The notes beneath the pieces are model-generated. The model was not told the origin of the DNA and did no database searches. It saw nothing but the letters and a program-made list of their open reading frames with translations. From Viola odorata (taxonomy: Eukaryota; Streptophyta; Magnoliopsida; Malpighiales; Violaceae), in the NCBI GenBank assembly GCA_963691705.1, contig OY829542.1, positions 59,048,427 to 59,112,426 on the forward strand: 64,000 nt of DNA, read 5' to 3'. Below, piece by piece: positions 46,189-56,299 of the stretch; positions within the stretch are counted from its first letter, which is position 1, and every line of letters begins with the position of its first letter. The position numbers were made by a program, and so were the translations under genes.

Positions 46189-46673
46189 CTTTGATACAGT
46201 GTTATCAGAACCGAACCGGAAATAAAAATTTGGTGGTTCAACCAGGTTGAACTGGGTTCGATCGGATTGTAGATGCTGGTCCGTTTTGAACCGTTCACAT
46301 ATTGAACCGTTTAATCTTAGATAATTGAACCGGATTAAACCGGATTGATCCGGCTGGTTTTTACTGTAGCATTTTATAATATATAAAAATTTATGATTAA
46401 AATTGAAAAAGAAGCAAAACAGAGTCGTTTTGGGCCGTGTCAAAACGGCGTCGTTTTGGGCCCATGGGTCGTGCCAAAACGGCGTCGTTTTGATACGTCA
46501 TCAAACCAGCCGGTTTGATAGAAAACCGACCTGTTCGCTAAAAACCGACCGGATCGATCGGTCCGACCCGGGTCAGAGGCAATTCTGGTCCGATAGCTGA
46601 ATCGGACCGGAAAGGTGAAAATGCCCGGTTGAACCGGCCGGTCAGGTTCGGTTCTGATAACCAGGGTTTGATA
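46189..46673. mobile_element. Small hAT-like inverted-repeat element nested in the outer hAT
   Basis: About 469 bp at 46197-46665, with imperfect 8 bp flanks CTTTGATA and GTTTGATA. Ends pair as GTTATCAGAACCGAACCGG against the same sequence from the right end. The arms are full of AACCGG/CCGGTT words, and the centre has two copies of AAACGGCGTCGTTT. No frame of note. A decayed relative is at about 62620-63110. Confidence 0.82.
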
Positions 46674-48796
46674 CTTTTGACTTTACAACATGAGCTGTTT
46701 GATATTATATTAAATTAAATTTTTAGACTTCGCATTTATATTAAATATTTTCCTGATAGTATGGAAAATGAAAGAATGTGATTTTCTACTATGAAATATT
46801 CATATCATAATATTAAATTACAATTAATAAAAAAAAATTACAAAAAAAATTATTTAAATAATTTATTAATTAAAATGCTAAAATATAAAATAAAAAGATG
46901 ATTTAGTGAAGAAAAAAAAGATTAAATAGAGAAACTATATTCCTATGAAATTATTCTTGAGAAAATTTACTGCGTATTCTTCTCTTTTATATATTTTTAG
47001 AATTTATCATTCTTTGCGTAAAATGGCAAGGATAAAATCTTTTCCCTGGTTAATTACCAACAACAAGTTGCTCACTATGTTCAAAAAGAGGTTATGGGTC
47101 ATCAATCTATGTAATGTAGTGATTGAGCTACAATGTGAAAAATATCCTTAAAAGCATGAAATTGGAAAACGATCACAAAGAGTAAATATTTCTAATAAAC
47201 GATTGGGAAGACCTATTCACGTGCATAAGAAATTGGCCTATTATTATTGTAAGTCTATTTATTATAATTTAATTTTACTATTAGTAATGAAACATATGTC
47301 AGATAATTTTTAAAAATATTATTAATTCAATATTACATCCTCGTTATAAAAAAAATTATTGATCTATTTTTAAATGTAATTATTTCAAATATTAATATAC
47401 TATTTAAAAATAATATTACTTATTCGAGTTAATAAGTAGTAATATTTATACTTTTTCTAACATAAATTATAAGGTAAAATAAAGAAAAATGCTTATGAGA
47501 ATAATTGAAAATATTATTATTATATTATCAAAATAAAGTACATTGATTATATTTTTAAGAAAAAATATTATATATTTTACGTAAAATATTTTCTATTAAT
47601 TTTAATAATAATTTGAAGGTAGTAAATGCTTTACTTTTTCAGAAGAAAAAAAGTATTTTTGAAGTTAAAAAAATGACAAAACAACTACAAGTGACAAATA
47701 AAATAATAATTTTATAACTTTTCCTAAAATTAATTCAGTGGTAAATTTTTATTAATGAGTTTGAACAATATAAAAAGGTTAAATTAGAGAAAGTAAAAAA
47801 AAATACTAATTTTTTTTTTATAATCTAATCATTTTATAAGTTTTTTTGTAACATTTTACCATTAATATTTATTTTTAACCACTTAGAATATTTATATTAT
47901 AACTTTTAGGCTATTATAGGGTCTATAATATAAGTCTTAAAACTATAGTGTCCAAAGTGAAAATTTTTAGAAACTATAAAAAAAGTATAATTTACCCTAA
48001 AATATGTGCTAGGTAAAGTAATAAGTTTTTTTTTTAAAATAAATTGGTTATATTATTAGTTATCGTTATAATATCATGGATCAAACACTTGACATACGTC
48101 ATAAAGATGACATGCACTAAAAAGTTTATTTACAACCTTATTTACAAATAACATAACAAGTGTAATTACAACCTCGAATGCAAATAATAAGAAAAGTTGA
48201 AAAAATTAGTATAAAAAATTAGAAAAATAATACATTCTATAATATATTTAATTTTAGTAATAGATAGAAATATTAATTTTAAATATATTTTAAGTCCTTT
48301 ATGCATTTTATTTTTTATTTTTAACAAAAAAAAATCATTAGTATTTTGCTATATATAGGCTTCAACCGTGAAATAACTGACAAGTTAAAAGTTATAATTA
48401 TACATAAAATATATTAAATGAATATTTATTGTATACTTAAAGTGCTTAGAACGTTAAAATTAAATTAACTTTACGATATAGTATCATTACAATCACTCAT
48501 TATTAGGGGTGTACATTTGACCCGCCTGACTCGCTGAACCGACCCGACCCGACCAAAGCTTAAAAATGTATTCACCCGCCCATTAATAGATACAAAACCG
48601 ACCCGCCCAATCAGTTACGGATCGGTTCGCGGGTCAAACTTTTAAAAACTCGCTATAACCGACCCGACCCGACCTAATATATAATAAATAGTTTTATATT
48701 GACCCACCCACCCAAAAGTCCAAAACCATACACGGCAGTGCACCACTTATTAATTACCTTACTAATATGGTAAATTGGTAATTACACAACCAAAAA

Positions 48797-49558
48797 CCCT
48801 ACCTTAGGGGTGTGCAAAATTACCGAATACCGAAATTCTGATTTTCCGAACCAAACTTTTTGCAATTTTGGTTCGGTAATTTCGGTATCGGTAGATAGTA
48901 ACCAAACTAAAATTTCTGTTCGGTACGGTATAAATTTTGGAAAGTTCAGTAAGTTCGATTAAAGGGATTAGGCCTTGGCCCTTGGCCAATGGAAGACCAC
49001 CAAGTCTTGGGCCGACTCTTGGCCCATGCCCAGTTCTGCATCCTCCTCCTCCACTTCCACGCAAGACGCAACACAGTACAGTAGTACACACGACGACTCA
49101 CCTCTCTCTCTGTCTCTCTTCGTCTTCTCTCTCAAATCCCGACCGCCACCTCCACTCACTAGTCCGACCGCCACCGCCACTGCCACTAGCCGGCCACCAC
49201 CTTCTCTCTCTTCGACTTCTGAGTCTTTCTCTCTCAAATCTCGATCTCTCAAATCCCGACCGCCACCGTCACTGCCACTCGCCGACCGCCACTTGGATTG
49301 CATGTTTAATTTGGATTTACTTGGATTGGCAGAAGATTGATTTCTTAGTTTGTATGTTTAATTGGAATTTGGTAGAGAATTGGAAGAAATTTCGGTAAAT
49401 TTCGGTAAACCAAAATTTACCGAAATTTTAATTCGAAAATTCGGTTTCGGTATGGGTTATTTGGAATTCGGTTCGGTATGGCTTTTAGAAACTTCGGTAA
49501 TACCGAACTTCAAAAGTTCGGTAATTCGGTAATACCGATGAACACCCCTACCCTACCC
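48797..49558. mobile_element. Innermost hAT-type element
   Basis: Element 48805-49550 with flanks CCCTACCT and CCCTACCC (7 of 8 match). Ends TAGGGGTGTGCAAAATTACC and, from the right, TAGGGGTGTTCATCGGTATT. Subterminal ATTTCGGTA/TACCGAA repeats fill both ends. The middle, about 48960-49370, is GC-rich and CT-rich, with proline- or serine-rich frames on both strands that look like low complexity, not genes. Confidence 0.9.
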
Positions 49559-50560
49559 TAACCTCACTTTCTCTCTTCCAAAATCCCTAGCCGCACTCAT
49601 TTTCTCTCTTGCAAAATCAAACCACACCATCATCTTATTCTTTACAACAAACCCTAGCCGCCACCTCATGTTTCTTCTCTTCCACAAACCCTAGCTGCAC
49701 CCTTCTCTTCCACAAACCCTAGTCGTCGCCCCATGTTTCTTCTCTTCCACAAACCCTAGCTGCACCCTTCTCTTCCACAAACCCTAGCCGCACAAGATCT
49801 TTCTCCTCTTTCAATTCATATATCTCAGCTTTTCGTTGTCGTCGTCGAGGTCACTATCGTCAAACGTCATCCACCAACAAGGTATCCATCATTCTGCATC
49901 TAACTTTCTGATTTTTATTTTATTTTTATGCATGTTTAAAAGTTTGGAGGAGGATGTGGAGGTTGTTGGATTGGATATAAATTAATAGATTGGTTCAGTG
50001 GTATTTTTTTTTTTTGTGCTGCATGCTTTTCATTGAAACCAAGGCATCTTTTATTTCTGATTTTTTATTATTATTTATGCAATTCGATATTAATTTATGG
50101 TTGCTGTTGTTGTTGGTTGGGTATTGGTAGTTTTTCATTCTTTACTTCTATTTTCCTAAATGTATGCAAGTACATAATTTTTATGGGTATTCAATCTTTT
50201 GAGAATTGATTTTTTGTACTTTGATTATTATGAGGATGATAAAGTCAAGTGAACTCGATTCTTTTTCATGATTACATTGGTTGATCTTGATTGCTCTCTT
50301 GTGATTTGGAAGTTGAATTTAATTAGTGAAATTGTTTCTTTTTTCATGATTATACTGGTTGTATTGGATGTTTAATCAAGTTATGTGTGTTGTATAGGTG
50401 AGGGAATTGACAAATCATCAACTAGATCAAGCCTGGAAGAATAGTTTGTTGGCTTTGAATTTGAATCTAAGCTCAAATTGTAGGATTTTTCAAGGAACGA
50501 ATGTGTTCATTGTGTTGTGTGTTACTGGTTTTTCTGTTTATTGTAGTTGAATTTTATTTT
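49553..50560 (+). other. Leader-like host segment captured inside the second hAT element
   Basis: CT-rich sequence with at least six AAACCCTAG telo-box words and a dimeric 65 bp tandem repeat starting at about 49667 and 49732. Then comes a plausible donor, CAACAAGGTATCC near 49880, about 520 bp of T-rich intron-like sequence, and a plausible acceptor, GTGTTGTATAG, ending near 50398. Telo-boxes are common in leaders of ribosomal-protein genes. I infer a captured gene start, with no long coding frame left. The source gene is not identified. Confidence 0.5.
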
Positions 50561-51383
50561 ATTTTTATTGCTGGATTTATTTATTTATTGTTGGTGAGTT
50601 TTGTAAGACTTGCCTATTAAAAAACAGGCCCAATCACTCTTGAATTTTTTTCATATTATTGCTGAACTTATCTTGGATTATATGCTTAGGCCTGTTAAAA
50701 ATTTGGCCCATTTCATGGGCGCAAAAGTGACCCGTCAACCCATTGACCCGCCAAAAATCGACCCGTAACCGCCAAACCCGCCACCCGCGGTTATGCTGTC
50801 AAGAACTGACCCGAACCTACCCGCTTAATTACAGGCGGGTAAGGGTCTATAACCGACCCGACCCGTGTACACCCCTACTCATTATGAATATTATGGTTAT
50901 AATAAAAAATTGATGAGCCCTAAACCTAATCCTAAACCCTAATATTTCTGTCGATGGATATAATAAAAAATTGATAAACCAATTTAATTTAATAAGTTGC
51001 GCTGCTACTGCATTTGATTCTAATAAATTGATAAACCAATTTAATTTAATTTAATATATTGCAATCCAATTGATAAGTTAACGAGTATCAATAACTGAAG
51101 AAAAAAAAACTTACATTATCAATTGGATTCATAAAAAAAAATTAATTATATATTATATATTGAATTAATTATATATTAAAATATTATATATATTGTGGGT
51201 ATTTAGTGCGGGTATTGGAGCGGGTAAGCACTATCCATACCCATATCCAAACCCGCACTTTGCGGGTGCGGGTATATCCATTCCCGTAAAATACCCATAC
51301 TGTGCGGGTAATATCCACCCACAATTACGAGTATTGGGCGGATATCTATATCCGCGGGCGGAATTGCTATCTCTAATTTCCAT

Positions 51384-54245
51384 GTACTTACTAACAATTT
51401 TTATTTGATTTTGGGTAACGTTTGGGTTTAATTTCTGCAATTTTAAAATATTGAGGCTAGAGTAGAATATTTGATAAAATGTAGAGTTTTTTTTCTAAGC
51501 TAATATATAATGTTGTTATAGTAATTTATCCAAAACTATGTGAATAAATTAATATTTATGGTAAAAAATAAGTTTATTGACTAGACTAACATTCAAAATT
51601 AGAAATAAAAAAAAACCAAGATAAAAATAAATTTCTATCTTTATATTTTCTTATATTATCTATCAATCTACCAAGATAAGTGTCACGTGTCTATTGATAG
51701 AACGTCAAATGCCTAAAAATAAATTAATCTAATTATATTTTGAGTTTTGCGTATAGAAAATTATGTAAATGGGATTTATTGTGGAAAAAACTAATTAGTT
51801 ATGTTTGTGTGCAAAAAAAATTGATTGCTTTAGAGCTTGTTACGGCTCCGATGATAATGTGTCCTGAAAATTAAATGATAACACAACCATGTTGAGTCTT
51901 GGGACGTTGATGGTGTCTTTCTAACTAATATCATGCAAATTGGAAATAATTTCATTCTAATTAAATATATAAAAGAGCAAAAGTCTCAAGCTTGCTCTCA
52001 ACTCTACCCCAATACCAAAATGACACCCAGCTCATTTTTTGCGCTGTGACCTCAACCTTTCCGTGTTACCTAAATCGACACACAAACTCCTAATTTTTCA
52101 TTGGATTTTGACTAACACCGTGAATAAGGTAAGGGTCAATGACTTACTTAGTCCATGTACTCAAAATTGTGCTTGTTTAACCCTTGTCATCATAATTTTG
52201 TTTTCTTTTTTGCTAAATCATACTTTCTTATTAGCCAAAAAAAAGACTAAGTACAAAATAACTACTAAAAATTTGGAAACACAATAGAGAAATCGCCCGA
52301 TTCAAGATTTCTACTCATGTTCATATCTACGACTGTAATCTTTTCTTCTCGAAACTCGCTGCTAAGCATCTGCACTTGCTTTCTTCATTTCTTCCTCTTA
52401 GACCTCACCGGAAACAACCTACTGGCTACACCACTATGACCAACATCAACACCCCAAATTGGCACTAAATCATTCATTTCCCTTCGATGTTTTAGATTTT
52501 GGTCGGAAGAAATCCTACTTCGAACATTTAAACGCTTAAAGCAACCCCCGATGAGACTCCCGCGAGGTAGCGACCTCCGCCACGGGGATTCCACCAACCA
52601 GCGCAAATTGAAGGTTATTTTCCCTTTGTTTAGCTCTTCCCACTCGATGGGAACGACCACGATCCGCCCCATAACCAACCAATACGGCTTGACAACGAGC
52701 TCCTCTTAGCTACACTAATATTATGTTCCTCCACTATAGATGCCACCAATTTAGACCTTTAGAACGACTTTGGTGGAACAGTCGTGAAATTACAATCATC
52801 GCTCCTCAGCTAAGCAAATCTAACCTCAGGGCACCGATCCAAAAGTGAGGCAGTGGAGAATCTGGAAATGAAGTTGGTGACCCTTCAAGACCACCAAAAG
52901 CCATCTTGGTGAGGTTTCCTGGAAACCAAACCAGCAACAGCACCTCTTGTCACTAGAGGATCACCAAAAAAACACGTGCAGCTGCAGAAAAGCATAAATC
53001 TGATGCTCACCTTACTGGGTGTGGCCGTTAAAAGCACCTAAGGCTACTTATTAAAAAAACACTAAACAAAACCCTTAGTCTAGCTCCTTGTCACGGTCAA
53101 AGCCAGAGGACTTAGCTATAAGAGATGGCTGAAAACAGACCACACTGGAAAGGGAGGAATTTTCTCACTGGGGGAATGTCTCTATAGAAATACAGAGTTG
53201 TATTCAGCTTGTACTCATTTCCAACTGAGTGATTAATGTCTATAGATAATGTAACTAGCACATGCAGTTACCGTGACCAATGAGTTCCAAAAATTCTCTC
53301 ACTGGAGAGTTGTTCTTTGCACAGCGACCAAAAGAGCTGGAGCATAGATATTGAAAGGAAAAATAAGGTGCATGAAGGTGATGATGCATGCATCCCATGT
53401 TTTTAAATGCATGAACTGTCTAAATGAAAGCTTCAGATAGGTACTAAGAATTTCAGGCCCTTGTTAAAAGAAAAGTGGCAACCAAGCATGGCTCTACTCT
53501 ACAGTAAGCCTTAGATACGGAAACTCGTTTACCAAAAAGTACACCATACTGAAGCAGAGGAGTAAATAAAACAGACAGTAGAAGCCAATAATTAATGTTG
53601 CTTGCTATGGTTTGGTCATATAATAATGGTCATGACAACCATCCATCAAGAAAGCATCATATATATGTTAGAGCAGACAGGAAAATGCAATTTTACCTTC
53701 TGTTCTAGACTTCTAGGAACTCAATTCTCAAATCATCCCTGCTATGCACTTTTATCAGCAGTACAAGGAAAAATAGCTGTGAGCAAAAACAACAACTAGT
53801 ATGAATACTCAGGATTGCCTAACTGACCTCATGTTTCCAGCACTTCCACCAAGATAGCAATACCACAGGTTATTAATTCACCCACGAGTAAACCAACAGC
53901 TTCAGAAGGAGCTAAAACATTCTCCACTTTCCTGAATATCAAATCTCATTTAAAAAAGTAAGACAGCAAAAGCAGGCAACACAATTTGTTGAGCAGGCCT
54001 CAATATTTATACTCTACTACAGAGAGAATCCAACAAGAGCTCAGAATCTATGGTCTTCAATACTTCAAAATCAATTAATTTGAGCAAGCATAACAGTAGA
54101 AAGGAACTTGGTTGATTAGGATGCTTGAGTTTAAACAAGTCATGAATCCAACTTGAACACTTTCATGATCAGAAACCACAATCAGTACAAGAATTTATCC
54201 GTAAAAGCTGCAAAAGAAAACAAAGTAGCAAACTGAAAAGCTGAT
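51384..54245. other. Long intergenic tract left of mitochondrial L2
   Basis: 51384-51960 is AT-rich with nothing recognised. About 51985-52290 resembles the end of an inverted-repeat element, but no partner end was found. About 52290-52760 is GC-richer, with a 97-codon minus-strand frame (52678-52385) containing WEELNKGKITFNLRWLVES that I cannot identify; it may be part of a retroelement. From about 53100 to 54245 the sequence is ordinary intergenic DNA; its right end should include the L2 3' untranslated region. Confidence 0.4.
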
Positions 54246-55171
54246 CTAAAACTTTATTTCCTTCTTGCGCTTGGGACGAGCAGTCTTATAACCACTTTTA
54301 GTCGGCTTGCCCCACGGCGTCCGTGATACACCACCCCTAGACCCACTACTTTTGCTTCTACCCTCACCTCCACCATGAGGATGATCAATTGGATTCATTG
54401 CCACTCCACGAACCACTGGCCTTCGACCCAGCCACCGACTTTGCCCAGCCTTCCTAAGCTTCCGATCCCCGTGAGTGGGGTTAGAGACTCTACCAATAGT
54501 GGCTCGGCACCGAGAATCAATCACCTTTTGTCGCTGGGAAGGCAGTTGAACCAGACAGTACCTTGATGTTGGTTCTTTCAAGATCTTAGCAAAAGTACCA
54601 GCAGCTCGAACCAGCTTACCACCTTGACCAGGGTTCATCTCAATGTTGTGGATAATTGTTCCAATACGCATAGCACTGAGAGGCATGCAACTTCCAATTT
54701 GGGAATTGATATCAAGATTAACCAGCTGCTTCATCATGTTCTCACGCAGTGACTGATGATTAGCAGCAGCTGCATCTGCTGTCACCACAAAAAACAAGGA
54801 TATAGTAAGCAACATTCTCCAGCAAAGAAGGTACCATTAGGAAGAAAAAATAAACTGACATGAAAGCTTTTCAACAAAGTGTTACAGGTAACAATTTCGC
54901 ATTCTTTCCTACCAAACTAAAAACAAGAAGTAACCCATTTCCCTATTCTTCTTCTTTAGTCAAACAGAGACACACAGAACAACGAAAGCAATAATCTAGA
55001 TTTCCCAGTTTTCCATTTGCAAAAAATGCAAATGTGAAAGGAGAAAAAGAAAAAGAAAGTAAATGAAATGTTGAAGGGCTTACCAGTGGAGAAACTGCGA
55101 ACTCCAGCGTTGTGTTTCAGCAGATTGTTGAACACCAATGATGAAGCCGTGCGCACCCTCCATAAAGCCAT
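54246..55171 (-). CDS. Mitochondrial ribosomal protein L2, C-terminal half (nuclear-encoded)
   Basis: Two exons, right to left: 55171-55084 and 54775-54246; 618 bp, 205 residues. Exon 1 encodes about 29 residues (MALWRVRTASSLVFNN...VRSFSTG), Arg- and Ser-rich with no acidic residues, a typical mitochondrial presequence. Exon 2 encodes the C-terminal part of bacterial L2: IHNIEMNPGQGGKLVRAAG, then RWLGRRPVVRGVAMNPIDHP followed by HGGGEGRSK, the conserved loop near the peptidyl transferase centre. The N-terminal RNA-binding half of L2 is absent. This matches the known eudicot gene fission in which the 3' part of rpl2 moved to the nucleus. The presequence on its own exon suggests the targeting signal was gained by exon joining. 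Confidence 0.94.
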
Positions 55172-56299
55172 GGACTAGAATTGCAAGCTTGGTCGATCTA
55201 GGGTTTTACAGTTTGAGACTTGAGAGTGAGGAAGTGACTTAAAAAAAAAGAATTGAGAGTGAGGAAGTCGGGAAAAAAAAAGAAAATTGCTTCTTTTATT
55301 GCTCTATTTTGACCCCTACATTTGTTTAAACTTTTCAATTTGGACCCTTACGAAAAACAATCTGACTTATACCTCCTGTTTGAAAATTATACTACAAACT
55401 AGTTACATACCCGCGCACTATTTTTCTAATTATACTAATTAAATTTTACAATATAAAATATTGTTAGTATGATAATGATATACTTTAGGTTTTAAATTTT
55501 ATTATATTATTAATCTTTGTATATATTTATGCAATATAATTTTAATTGAAAATGATAAATTATAATAATACAAAATAAATAAATAAAATACAATTTTAGC
55601 GAAAATCTTTAAAATATATTATTTTTTAATTAATATTAGTATTAGTTAAATATTAACTAATGTAATTATATTAATTAATAATCCATATAAATTATTATTA
55701 AATTTTCACATGGCATATAAATGTCCTGTAAATTATTTGTGGAAATCTTCTAAACAAAATATTGGATTACATTTCGTGTGGATAATTAAAGATTTTATTT
55801 TCATTTTAAAAAGGAAAGTGAAGAATATAAAAAAATTTAAAAAAAGAAAAATATAAAAGATAAGAAAAAATTCACTCAATTTGATTCAAAAAATAATTAG
55901 TGTAACCTAATTATAAATAATACAAATTCAGTAATTATAATTAGTTTGACAGCCACTTGCATTTTGCAGTTAAACTTCATTTTGATGTAGCAATCAAAAC
56001 CATGGTACCTTTCATTTCTCTCTTTACAAACATGAAACAACAGTATAGTAGCGATGTTGCCCTTAAGCAAGTAAGCAAACAGGCTACAGGAGAAAGAAAG
56101 CAAAAACTTGCACCGTTAATCCAACAAATGCGCAAGGCATTCCTTCGGCAACACATGGCTGTACAAGCCCTACTCCTCCCCCAAATATACAAAACGTTGA
56201 CAGAGATGGACATCTGAACTTCAGCTCACTGTCTTCATTGGTAATACTCGGAGAAACGTTAAATCCAAGGAGATTCAAACAATGCTGATGCAGGCAGTC
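55172..56299. other. Intergenic DNA between mitochondrial L2 and NUP43
   Basis: Contains the L2 promoter (55172-55320), with a short direct repeat of AATTGAGAGTGAGGAAGT at about 55218 and 55250, then a very AT-rich stretch to about 55930. TTTGACCCCTACATTTG near 55310 resembles the end of a common inverted-repeat element, but no partner was found. 55930-56299 is probably the NUP43 3' flank. Confidence 0.4.

Larger units (their letters stand above)
48496..50885. mobile_element. Second hAT-type element nested in the outer hAT
   Basis: Element 48504-50877 flanked by perfect CTCATTAT at 48496-48503 and 50878-50885. Left end TAGGGGTGTACATTTGACCC; right end read backwards TAGGGGTGTACACGGGTCGG. Subterminal GACCCGACCC repeats occur at both ends. 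It holds another hAT-like element at 48805-49550 and a gene-leader-like segment at about 49553-50560. No transposase frame. 2374 bp, about 1.6 kb without the inner insertion. Confidence 0.94.
45700..51383. mobile_element. Outer hAT-type element with 8 bp target duplication
   Basis: Element 45708-51375, flanked by ATTTCCAT at 45700-45707 and 51376-51383. The left end starts TAGGGATGGCAATTAGGCGG and the right end read backwards starts TAGAGATAGCAATTCCGCCC. Both ends carry many short TACCCGC/GCGGGTA repeats, as hAT subterminal regions do. It is 5668 bp, but about 2.8 kb after removing the insertions at 46197-46665 and 48504-50877. I see no intact transposase; the AT-rich interior at 46680-48490 has no long frame, so it is non-autonomous. 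It lies 175 bp upstream of the plastid L35 start codon. Confidence 0.92.

Noticed and set aside
46900..48500. Decayed hAT transposase inside the outer element
   Set aside because: A few short frames such as 46945-47151 exist, but no transposase motif or long frame could be recognised.
48937..49398. Overlapping 111-153 codon frames on both strands
   Set aside because: They fall in the GC- and CT-rich core of the innermost hAT element and have no recognisable domain.
49667..49795. Regular repeats as a CRISPR-like array
   Set aside because: This is a plant nuclear locus; units are imperfect telo-box repeats without unique spacers.
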